Of a DNA stretch of 8,606 nucleotides, positions 1 to 6,211 are shown piece after piece. The notes under the pieces were generated by a model. The model made no database searches, was not told where the DNA came from, and saw only the letters and a program-made list of their open reading frames with translations. Made by a program: the position numbers and the translations under genes. Numbering within the stretch: the stretch's first letter is position 1; the number at the start of each line of letters is the position of its first letter. The DNA comes from an uncultured Chitinophagaceae bacterium (GTDB taxonomy: Bacteria; Bacteroidota; Bacteroidia; Chitinophagales; Chitinophagaceae), in NCBI GenBank assembly GCA_946885335.1, contig CAMPGG010000139.1:1-8606 (forward strand). The letters run 5' to 3'.

Positions 1-48
1 ATCGGCTATCCTTATACGTTAATTAAGCAAATAGAAGAACATCAATGA
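1..48 (+). CDS. C-terminal tail of an unidentified upstream gene (partial)
   Basis: Frame 1 is open from the first base of the window and ends in TGA at 46-48. The other two plus-strand frames hit stops within the first 24 bases, so this is the only frame that can reach the next gene. It encodes 15 residues, IGYPYTLIKQIEEHQ. The stop overlaps the ATG of the next gene in an ATGA arrangement, the usual sign of translational coupling inside an operon. The fragment is too short to assign a family, and it could be chance, but the exact overlap with a real start makes a true gene end likely. Confidence 0.5.
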   Translation: MGYPYTLIKQIEEHQ

Positions 49-1019
49 ATAGAATTATTACGCTTGTCATCATAGTTTTTAATTTCATTTCAATTAACGC
101 TAATGCGCAGTCTATGGAATGGACTGATGTAAGCGAATCGTACGGTAAACTTCCTGCTTCAGTCAAACTTTTTAAAACAACGACACCGATTGATGGTAAA
201 CCGAATGTGGCTTTTTACCTCGTTGCAGATCTGAAAGACGAGCATCTTGTTTTTACTGCTGATACTACAATGAACAGGCGTTTAACACCAGATCAGTTTT
301 ATGAGAAGAATGATCAGCCACTGGTTGTGGTAAATACTACTTTTTTTTCTTTCGCCACCAATCAAAACCTGAATGCGGTTATAAAAAATGGAAAGCTGCT
401 CAGTTATAATGTGCATTCCTTGCCGGGCCGGGGAAAAGATACCCTAACGTACAGGCACACACTGGGTAGTGCAATAGGCATTACCAAAAACAGGACGGCT
501 GACGTGGCATGGTTGTTCACAGATTCATCAAAAAAAAGAGCTTATGCATTGCAACAACCCGTAAAACCAACCAGGGATTCAGTTACGTATTTTGATAATA
601 AAAAAAGTGTCATTAAAAAATTTAACCCTGTTGTCCCATTAAAAAAATGGAAAGTTGAAACAGCAGTTGGCGGGGGACCGGTTTTAGTACAAAAAAATCA
701 AATTGCCATCAGCAATAATGAAGAATTAAAATTTGCGGGCAAAGCTATAGATGATAAACACCCAAGAACTGCCATGGGATACACCCATGATCATAAACTG
801 GTGATCCTGGTGATTGAAGGCAGGGCGCCAGGCATTGCAGAAGGCGCTTCTTTAAAACATATGGCTGCCATGTTAAAGGATATTGGATGTGCTGAAGCAT
901 TAAACCTGGATGGGGGAGGAAGCAGCGCCATGATAGTGAATGGGAAAAATACCATTAAACCCTCTGACAAAACTGGACAAAGGCCAGTGCCTGCAGTGTT
1001 TATAATCAGTCAATTATAA
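45..1019 (+). CDS. Secreted phosphodiester glycosidase domain protein (NAGPA/DUF2233 family)
   Basis: This 324-residue protein carries a typical signal peptide: a short basic start (MNR), a hydrophobic stretch at about 4-17, and a likely cleavage at ANA|Q after residue 21, so it is probably periplasmic or exported. The rest matches the family named after the human mannose-6-phosphate uncovering enzyme (PF09992). Visible signature pieces are NTTFFSF (97-103), AVGGGPVLV (207-215), HPRTAMGY (239-246), a V-I-E-G-R strand end (256-260) and the hallmark NLDGGGSS (287-294). Members cleave phosphodiester-linked sugars; the natural substrate in Bacteroidota is mostly unknown, with cell-wall or teichoic-acid-like glycans or dietary glycoconjugates as candidates. 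The start overlaps the stop of the preceding reading frame, suggesting co-transcription with an upstream gene. Only a weak purine stretch (AGAAGAA, 33-39) precedes the ATG. Family assignment is firm; substrate is not inferable from sequence. Confidence 0.88.
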   Translation: MNRIITLVIIVFNFISINANAQSMEWTDVSESYGKLPASVKLFKTTTPIDGKPNVAFYLVADLKDEHLVFTADTTMNRRLTPDQFYEKNDQPLVVVNTTFFSFATNQNLNAVIKNGKLLSYNVHSLPGRGKDTLTYRHTLGSAIGITKNRTADVAWLFTDSSKKRAYALQQPVKPTRDSVTYFDNKKSVIKKFNPVVPLKKWKVETAVGGGPVLVQKNQIAISNNEELKFAGKAIDDKHPRTAMGYTHDHKLVILVIEGRAPGIAEGASLKHMAAMLKDIGCAEALNLDGGGSSAMIVNGKNTIKPSDKTGQRPVPAVFIISQL

Positions 1020-1117
1020 GTTTCGTAAAACTACTGTGAATAATTTTTCAACCACGGTTTACCGTTATAACATGGTTTTGGCATAATTATTTAGGATAAT
1101 TGGCAAAATCTGTAACA

Positions 1118-1630
1118 ATGAAAAAAGTACTCTATTCTTTCGCCTTTCTTGGCTTATTCGTTTCTGTATTATTTATGGCTTGTAACAAAGAAAATGAAAG
1201 TACCCGGGTTAAGATCCGGCTTACTGACAACCCATATAATGCAGAAGAAGTAAATGTAGACATCAGGGAAGTGCGTGTAAAATTCAGGGATGATGAAAAC
1301 AGCTGGATGACATTAGACACAGAACAAGGTGTTTATAATTTGCTGGGCCTGCAAAATGGTATTGACACTTTACTGGCTGAAGGCGATTTACCTACTAACC
1401 ATGTAAAGGAAATTCGTTTTGTTTTAGGTGAGGACAACTCCATCATGATTGATGGAAATGTATACCCAATGACCGTTCCCAGTGGTTCAGAATCCGGTCT
1501 GAAATTGAAAGTGGATAAAAAATTGAGCGGTGCAGTTGATTCGATCCTGGTAGATTTTGATGCGGCATTATCTGTTCATCAAACAGGAACCGGGGATTAT
1601 CATTTGAAACCCGTTTTAAAGATCAAATAG
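1118..1630 (+). CDS. DUF4382 domain lipoprotein
   Basis: The chosen ATG gives a 170-residue protein with a lipoprotein signal peptide: MKK, a hydrophobic core at 4-19, and a lipobox-like FMAC with the lipidated cysteine at 22. An in-frame TTG at 1100 would add six residues (MAKSVT) and has AGGA just upstream, but the ATG gives the more normal signal peptide. The mature part matches DUF4382 (PF14321), a beta-rich domain common in Bacteroidota surface or periplasmic proteins: RLTDNPY (34-40), the paired V-x-V strands at 45-55, W63 followed by the NLLGLQNG segment (74-81), PSGSESGLKLKV (121-132), LVDFDAALSV (144-153) and YHLKPVLKI (161-169). The function of the domain is unknown. It lies 98 bp after the glycosidase gene with no evident terminator between them, so read-through is possible, and it is followed directly by a strong terminator. 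Confidence 0.85.
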   Translation: MKKVLYSFAFLGLFVSVLFMACNKENESTRVKIRLTDNPYNAEEVNVDIREVRVKFRDDENSWMTLDTEQGVYNLLGLQNGIDTLLAEGDLPTNHVKEIRFVLGEDNSIMIDGNVYPMTVPSGSESGLKLKVDKKLSGAVDSILVDFDAALSVHQTGTGDYHLKPVLKIK

Positions 1631-1650
1631 ATTTTATTGTTCAATTTACA

Positions 1651-1682
1651 AAGCCGTCATTGCAAAAATGACGGCTTTTTTT
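1651..1682 (+). terminator. Rho-independent terminator after the DUF4382 gene
   Basis: A perfect 10-bp stem, AAGCCGTCAT (1651-1660) and ATGACGGCTT (1668-1677), with a 7-base loop, runs into seven consecutive T residues (1676-1682). It starts 21 bases after the stop codon. This is a classical intrinsic terminator for the rightward gene or genes. Confidence 0.92.
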
Positions 1683-1717
1683 GATCCATAATTTAATAGT
1701 GCACTTGCTGGCATCAT

Positions 1718-1748
1718 AAAAAAACAACCGCTTTACAAAAAGCGGTTG
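1718..1748 (-). terminator. Rho-independent terminator of the transporter-kinase operon
   Basis: Read on the minus strand, a perfect 10-bp stem (CAACCGCTTT at 1725-1734 on the plus strand pairing with AAAGCGGTTG at 1739-1748) with a 4-base loop is followed by seven T residues (A run 1718-1724 on the plus strand). It lies 30 bases downstream of the ROK kinase stop and only 35 bases from the opposing terminator, so the two convergent units are insulated from each other. Confidence 0.92.
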
Positions 1749-1778
1749 CAGTATTTTCTCCTAAATAAATATTCCGGC

Positions 1779-2762
1779 TTAGGCATTTTCTTTAAGCTCC
1801 CAAACCAGGGCACTTGCTCCCAAAATAGCAGCATCTGCTTCTTTAAGTTCGCTGAAAATGAGTTTGACTTTGTTTTGAAAAATAGGCAACAGGTTTTTTT
1901 CCATATGCTCCTTGGTAGGTTTTAAAATATAATCACCAGCCTTTATCACACCTCCAAAAAGAATGATAGCTTCTGGTGAGGAGAACATGATAAAATTAGC
2001 AAGCGATTCACCTAAAATCTGCCCTGTATAACGATATACTTCCTTGGCCAGGGTATCGCCTTTCTGCGCACAATCATAAACAGTTTTAGAAGTGATGTCT
2101 TCAGGTTTATAATTTTTGAGCAGACTATTTTCTTTGGAATTTTCCATAAGCTCTAAAGCTGTCAGCACAATGCCAGTGGCAGAACAATAGGCTTCCAGTG
2201 ATCCCACTAAGGCAGTTGACCAATGCTTGCGACCGCCCGGCCGGATGATAGTATGTCCTAATTCGCCTGCAAATCCATCATGTCCATAAATTAATTGACC
2301 ATTTGCCACAATACCGCTTCCAACACCGGTGCCTAAAGTGATCATAATGAAATCCCGCATTCCTCTTGCCGCACCATACATCATTTCTCCAACTGCTGCT
2401 GCATTGGCATCATTGGTTAATATGCACTTTACACCAAATTTTTCCGTAACCATTTTTACCAATGGAATCTGTCCTTTCCATTCCAGGTTTGGCGCATAGT
2501 CAATGGTTCCCGTATAGTAGTTACCGTTAGGAGCGCCAATTCCAATACCTTTTAAAGTGTATTTATTACTGACAGAAGCAACAATGGGTTGCAGCTTGGC
2601 ATATACGGCATCTATATAATCTTCTATATTGGGATATCCTTCTGTTTTTAATTCACCTTTTTCAATTATTTCTCCACGATGATTTACAATACCGTATTTG
2701 GTGTTGGTTCCACCGATGTCGATACCGACGGCTAATTGATTTGATAAGTCAAGCATTCGCAT
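1779..2762 (-). CDS. ROK family sugar kinase (putative glucokinase) lacking the zinc cysteine motif
   Basis: This 327-residue protein has the full-length ROK/ASKHA fold. Residues 15-22 (DIGGTNTK) form the first phosphate loop, NDANAAAVGE (117-126) holds the expected catalytic Asp118, TLGTGVGSG (142-150) is the second phosphate loop, and AGELGHT (165-171) carries the sugar-contacting Glu167 and His170. A C-terminal FGG (269-271) adenosine-site segment is also present. In most ROK kinases the ELGH motif is followed by a CxCGxxGC cluster that, with the His, binds zinc; here residues 176-190 read PGGRKHWSTALVGSL and contain no cysteine. The reading frame is intact around it, so this is not a frameshift. 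The product probably phosphorylates glucose or a related hexose or amino sugar delivered by the transporter encoded 4 bp upstream, with which it is almost certainly co-transcribed. A second ATG at codon 3 is an alternative start. Substrate is inferred from context only. Confidence 0.87.
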   Translation of the reverse strand: MRMLDLSNQLAVGIDIGGTNTKYGIVNHRGEIIEKGELKTEGYPNIEDYIDAVYAKLQPIVASVSNKYTLKGIGIGAPNGNYYTGTIDYAPNLEWKGQIPLVKMVTEKFGVKCILTNDANAAAVGEMMYGAARGMRDFIMITLGTGVGSGIVANGQLIYGHDGFAGELGHTIIRPGGRKHWSTALVGSLEAYCSATGIVLTALELMENSKENSLLKNYKPEDITSKTVYDCAQKGDTLAKEVYRYTGQILGESLANFIMFSSPEAIILFGGVIKAGDYILKPTKEHMEKNLLPIFQNKVKLIFSELKEADAAILGASALVWELKENA

Positions 2763-2766
2763 TAAT

Positions 2767-4542
2767 TTAATTATCAGTTACATCTAAAGCACCTTCTTTC
2801 GATGTGGTTATAGGTTCTAAATCTTCATCTGCCTTTTGGTCATAATCAATTCCCTGGCGCTTTAAAATTCCTTTTACGATAAAGGCAAATAAGCCTACAT
2901 AAGCAAAACATACTACGGCAACCCAATAAGATTGGTGAATACCGTAACCTTCTACCGTTGATTGCGTTTGTACATAGTCAGCTATCTTTCCTTGTATAGG
3001 AGGGATGATACCACCACCAAGAATCATCATGATTAAGAAGGCAGAACCCTGCGTTGTATATTTTCCAAGCCCGGCAAGTGAAAGTGAAAAAATAGCCGGC
3101 CACATAATAGAACAAAATAATCCACCACTTAAAAAAGCGTAGATGGCAATATTTCCTTTAGTCATAATTCCCACCAACATAGCAATTACACCAAGTGTTG
3201 AAAATATCAGTAAAGTTCTTACCGGTTTGTCTTTGCTAAAATAAAATGCAACGATCTGGATAAGCACACAAAAAATATACATGTAAAGTGGCGTTACATC
3301 ATATTGAGAAATGGCATTGATAGCTATTACAATGGCAAATGCAACCAATGGCACAACAAACATGAGAATTTGCTTCGTCTTATTACTAAAATTAAAAACA
3401 GAAATAGAACCCGTCCAGCGGCCAATCATTAAACTACCCCAGTATAATGAAATAAAAGGCGCAACTTCTGAAGATTGAAATCCGCCAAAATCAGGGTGTC
3501 TTAATAATTCAGCCATGTTACTAACAACGGTAACTTCTGCTCCTACATAAACAAAAAGCGCTAACATACCTAAAACCAACTGGGGGTATTTCATAGCACC
3601 CCAACCTTCCGGATTTCTTTTGGCGCTCACGTTGGCAATCAATAATCCAAAAACAACAACAGCCAATGCACCAAAAAGCCATTTAAGCCGGTAAGTTTCC
3701 AGGTCATGAAATTCTTCAGTACTGAGTGTTGCAGGATCTAATTTATAACTATCAAAAACCGGTACAAACATCACAATCAGTAAACCGGTCATAATTAATA
3801 ATGAATACAAAGCTTTATTTGCCTTTTCAGTTTTTTCACTGGAAATTCCCGATGGAACTTTTTTAGAAAAATAAAACAAAGCAGCTGCACCTATAAAAAG
3901 CACGCCTACAAAAGAATATAGTAAGATCACTTTATCCAATCCAAGCGATGCAATTTTTTCATCTGTAATAGCGGCAGTAGTTCCAAATAATGCAAAAGCA
4001 ACTACGATGGGACCAATAGCCGTACCAAATGAATTAATACCACCACCCAGGTTTACACGGGATGTTCCTGTTGCCGGATCTCCCAAAGTAATAGCAAAAG
4101 GTTGTGCCGCGGTTTGTTGCAGGGAGAAACCGAGAGCCACAATAAAAAGACCAACCAGCATGCCTACAAAAGTGTTTGCATTTACCGCAATGATCATTGC
4201 AACGGCACCCAATGCCGAAAACAATAATCCGTAAACGATTGATTTTTTATAACCCCATTTTGCAACCAGGTCTTTGCCTCCGAAAGCGCCATAAGCAAAT
4301 AATCCCAGCGCACCAATATAATATGCCAGGTAAAATGCAAAGTCGATCAACTGGCTTTGAAATTGGTCTAACTGGAAATAATGTTTACAAAAAGGAATAA
4401 AGACACTGTTACCGGCGGCGATAAAACCCCAGAAAAAGAATACTGAAACGAGTGTGCCTAATGCTCCATAATTCGTTGGGATTTCTTCTTTTGGATTGCG
4501 GGGAGCAGATGGTTGTTTTGTAACACCAATTGATGTTGCCAT
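2767..4542 (-). CDS. FHS-family sugar MFS transporter (GluP/FucP-like), enlarged form
   Basis: Inner-membrane importer of the fucose-galactose-glucose:proton symporter group. Family signatures, numbered from the chosen start, are [17 protein letters not shown] (35-51), [10 protein letters not shown] (141-150) followed by [18 protein letters not shown] (161-178), [12 protein letters not shown] (332-343), [14 protein letters not shown] (365-378) and [16 protein letters not shown] (478-493). The start is placed at 4542 (MATSIG) because the 19 extra residues of the longer reading frame from 4599 look like untranslated leader and precede a cytoplasmic tail that is already of normal length. At 591 residues it is far longer than the roughly 410-440 of FucP or GluP. 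Hydrophobic stretches suggest additional helices near 246-264 and 287-305 in the centre and near 417-435 and 442-460 in the second half. The classical AANP motif reads AAQP (145-148). The adjacent ROK kinase 4 bp downstream supports a free-hexose substrate, most likely glucose, but mannose, galactose or an amino sugar cannot be excluded. Confidence 0.88.
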   Translation of the reverse strand: MATSIGVTKQPSAPRNPKEEIPTNYGALGTLVSVFFFWGFIAAGNSVFIPFCKHYFQLDQFQSQLIDFAFYLAYYIGALGLFAYGAFGGKDLVAKWGYKKSIVYGLLFSALGAVAMIIAVNANTFVGMLVGLFIVALGFSLQQTAAQPFAITLGDPATGTSRVNLGGGINSFGTAIGPIVVAFALFGTTAAITDEKIASLGLDKVILLYSFVGVLFIGAAALFYFSKKVPSGISSEKTEKANKALYSLLIMTGLLIVMFVPVFDSYKLDPATLSTEEFHDLETYRLKWLFGALAVVVFGLLIANVSAKRNPEGWGAMKYPQLVLGMLALFVYVGAEVTVVSNMAELLRHPDFGGFQSSEVAPFISLYWGSLMIGRWTGSISVFNFSNKTKQILMFVVPLVAFAIVIAINAISQYDVTPLYMYIFCVLIQIVAFYFSKDKPVRTLLIFSTLGVIAMLVGIMTKGNIAIYAFLSGGLFCSIMWPAIFSLSLAGLGKYTTQGSAFLIMMILGGGIIPPIQGKIADYVQTQSTVEGYGIHQSYWVAVVCFAYVGLFAFIVKGILKRQGIDYDQKADEDLEPITTSKEGALDVTDN

Positions 4543-4627
4543 GGTTTTTATTGGTTTGTTTTTAAATAAAATCTCCCCAAAATAACTACAATTGTTCAAA
4601 CATTTCGAAATAAAACATTCACCTTGA

Positions 4628-4643
4628 TTATATGTGCATATAA
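4628..4643. promoter_or_regulatory. Candidate operator palindrome upstream of glgA
   Basis: TTATATG-TG-CATATAA is a perfect inverted repeat with 7-bp arms and a 2-bp centre, the geometry expected for a dimeric regulator. It lies about 74 bp before the glgA start and 86 bp before the importer start, so a bound protein could affect both divergent units. The arms are mostly A and T, so a chance palindrome is possible. No regulator gene is present in the window. Confidence 0.3.
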
Positions 4644-4663
4644 AGATGCCTGTTATATTTATT

Positions 4664-4684
4664 GGCTGTAAAAAATTTACGGCT
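4664..4684 (+). promoter_or_regulatory. Possible leader hairpin 32 bp before glgA
   Basis: GGCTGTAAA and TTTACGGCT flank an AAA centre and can form a 9-bp RNA stem containing two G-U pairs. No T-run follows, so it is not an intrinsic terminator. If the glgA promoter lies upstream, this hairpin would sit in its 5' untranslated region; that is inference, and the stem is modest. Confidence 0.2.
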
Positions 4685-4716
4685 TACCTTAAATGCAAAA
4701 AGAAGTTGTTTAGCAT

Positions 4717-6132
4717 ATGGAGATAATTCACGTTTCAGCAGAATGTTACCCTTACGCAAAAGCCGGTGGATTGGGAGATGTGGTTGGCGCTTTACCCAAA
4801 TATCAAAACCGGTTGGGCCATATCGCCAAGGTTGTAATGCCTATGTACAGAACGAAATTTTTATACGATAATGAATGGGAACTGGTACACCAGGGAGGTC
4901 AGCAATTTGGGTATAATTGGTTTCATTATAGTGTGATAAAGGAAAAAACCAATAAACTTGGTTTTGATCTTTTCCTGGTGGATATAAATGGTTTGCTTGA
5001 CAGGGAAAAAATTTATGGTTACGATGATGATGCGGAAAGATTCACTGCTTTCCAGATTGCCGTTTGCGACTGGATCAATAACTGGCAACACAAACCGGAT
5101 GTTGTTCATTGTCATGATCACCACACCGGGCTGATCCCTTTTATGATGCAATATTGTTTTGTATTTGAGAATTTGCGGAACGTATCACCGGTATTCACTG
5201 TTCATAATGCGCAATACCAGGGTTGGTTAGATTGGGGTCATTATCATTATGTACCCAGTTATGATGGTTGGAAATGGGGAATGCTTGAATGGGATAAAAA
5301 AATAAATCCATTAGCCAGTGCCATCAAATGTTCTAAAAAAGTAACAACGGTCAGCTGGAGTTACCTGGAAGAATTAAAAATTTCTGCAAATGGTTTGGAA
5401 AAACTTTTTGAATATGAGCAGGGCAAATGTGTCGGTATATTAAATGGTATTGATGATGAAGTTTGGAATCCTTCAACAGATGAATTTATTCCATTGAATT
5501 TTAATGACAGCACCGTTACAGATGGAAAGCTGGCATCCAAAAAAGAATTGTGTAATCGTTTTCAGTTAGATGTTGAAAAGCCACTGATTGTATTTATTGG
5601 AAGATTGGTTGGAGAAAAAGCTGCAGATATTTTACCGGAAGCCATCCGCTCTTCTATTTTCGAATTTAATGGGAACGTGAATTTTTTAGTTCTTGGAAGC
5701 GGGGAGCCGGAAGTTGAAACAGAATTGGATTGGTTAAAACTTCAGTTCCCGGGATATGTAAATATTTTTATCGGTTACAGTGAACCATTGAGTCACCTGA
5801 TGTATGCAGGTGCAGATTTTTTATTAATGCCAAGCAGGGTAGAACCCTGCGGATTGAACCAAATGTATGCTTTGCGTTACGGAACAGTACCTATGGTTCG
5901 CAGTACGGGTGGATTAAAAGATACAGTTGTGGATTTTGGGGACTGGCAGGGATTTGGTATAAGATTTAACCATGCTACTCCGGAAGATATCCGGCATGCT
6001 GTGGGTCGTGCAATTGATCTTTTTTATAATAAAAAGAATTTATTATTCTGGATGAGGGAATTCATGATGAATATTGATCATTCATGGGATTCTGCTGCAC
6101 AGCAATACATTGATCTATACGCAGATCTTTAG
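4717..6132 (+). CDS. glgA: Glycogen synthase (ADP-glucose type, GT5)
   Basis: This 471-residue enzyme adds glucose from ADP-glucose to the non-reducing ends of growing alpha-1,4-glucan in the cytoplasm. The length is normal for bacterial GlgA (about 477). The N-terminal Rossmann domain opens with HVSAECYPYAKAGGLGDVVG (5-24); Lys15 in KAGGL is the ADP-glucose-binding lysine of the family. HCHDHHTG (131-138) and TVHNAQYQG (161-169) follow, with His163 at the conserved active-site position. ILNGIDDEVWNP (241-252) marks the start of the second domain, IGRLVGEKAADIL (294-306) supplies the Arg296 and Lys301 phosphate contacts, and SRVEPCGLNQMYALRYG (373-389) carries the conserved Glu376 and Cys378. 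STGGL (396-400) completes the retaining GT-B core. The gene is divergent from the sugar importer and 79 bp upstream of glgC, with a shared terminator after glgC suggesting one glgA-glgC transcript. Confidence 0.95.
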   Translation: MEIIHVSAECYPYAKAGGLGDVVGALPKYQNRLGHIAKVVMPMYRTKFLYDNEWELVHQGGQQFGYNWFHYSVIKEKTNKLGFDLFLVDINGLLDREKIYGYDDDAERFTAFQIAVCDWINNWQHKPDVVHCHDHHTGLIPFMMQYCFVFENLRNVSPVFTVHNAQYQGWLDWGHYHYVPSYDGWKWGMLEWDKKINPLASAIKCSKKVTTVSWSYLEELKISANGLEKLFEYEQGKCVGILNGIDDEVWNPSTDEFIPLNFNDSTVTDGKLASKKELCNRFQLDVEKPLIVFIGRLVGEKAADILPEAIRSSIFEFNGNVNFLVLGSGEPEVETELDWLKLQFPGYVNIFIGYSEPLSHLMYAGADFLLMPSRVEPCGLNQMYALRYGTVPMVRSTGGLKDTVVDFGDWQGFGIRFNHATPEDIRHAVGRAIDLFYNKKNLLFWMREFMMNIDHSWDSAAQQYIDLYADL

Positions 6133-6170
6133 ATTTTTTAGTTGATTTTTTGCAAATATCTATCTAAAGA
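6126..6170 (+). repeat. Inverted repeat spanning the glgA stop and the glgA-glgC gap
   Basis: TCTTTAGAT (6126-6134) and ATCTAAAGA (6162-6170) are perfect 9-bp inverted arms separated by 27 bases. The left arm includes the glgA stop codon. Because the arms are A+T-rich and the loop is long, the RNA stem would be weak. It could mark an intercistronic processing or pausing site, or be chance. Confidence 0.25.
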
Positions 6171-6211
6171 AAATTATATTCATACAATAAACGAAGTAAA
6201 ACCATAACCAT

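Larger units (their letters stand above)
4543..4716. promoter_or_regulatory. Divergent intergenic region between the sugar importer operon and glgA
   Basis: This 174-bp, A+T-rich gap must hold the promoters of both the leftward importer-kinase operon and rightward glgA. I could not find a convincing pair of Bacteroidota-type promoter boxes (TTTG and TAnnTTTG at proper spacing) on either strand; the nearest -7 matches are one base off and lack a partner. It does contain three palindromic elements, at 4602-4611, 4628-4643 and 4664-4684, the second of which is listed separately as an operator candidate. There is no open frame worth calling a gene. Confidence 0.6.

Noticed and set aside
1053..1066. 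Small palindrome CGGTTTACCG in the gap before the DUF4382 gene
   Set aside because: The arms are only 4 bp with a 2-base centre and no T-run follows, so it is neither a terminator nor a credible operator.
1073..1080. TGGTTTTG as a -7 promoter box for the DUF4382 gene
   Set aside because: It misses the conserved A of TAnnTTTG and has no TTG element at suitable distance upstream.
1100..1117. TTG start adding six residues to the DUF4382 lipoprotein
   Set aside because: AGGA lies only 3 bases before the TTG. The internal ATG gives a standard MKK lipoprotein signal peptide, so the ATG is preferred, though TTG is not ruled out.
4007..4400. Two overlapping plus-strand open frames within the FHS transporter gene
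   Set aside because: They are antisense to conserved membrane helices and signature motifs of the transporter, with proline- and arginine-rich low-quality translations.
4543..4599. Upstream ATG adding 19 residues to the FHS transporter
   Set aside because: The added residues do not resemble the family's N-terminus, and ATG 4542 already leaves about 27 residues before the first membrane helix, so the stretch is better read as leader DNA.
4654..4661. TATATTTA as a -7 box for glgA
   Set aside because: It matches seven of eight positions, but the closest TTG (4624-4626) is 27 bp away, beyond the usual 17-23 bp spacing, and such matches are common in A+T-rich DNA.
4861..5151. 96-codon minus-strand open frame inside glgA
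   Set aside because: It lies wholly within a well-conserved enzyme gene, shows no recognisable domain, and is best explained as a shadow of glgA codon use.
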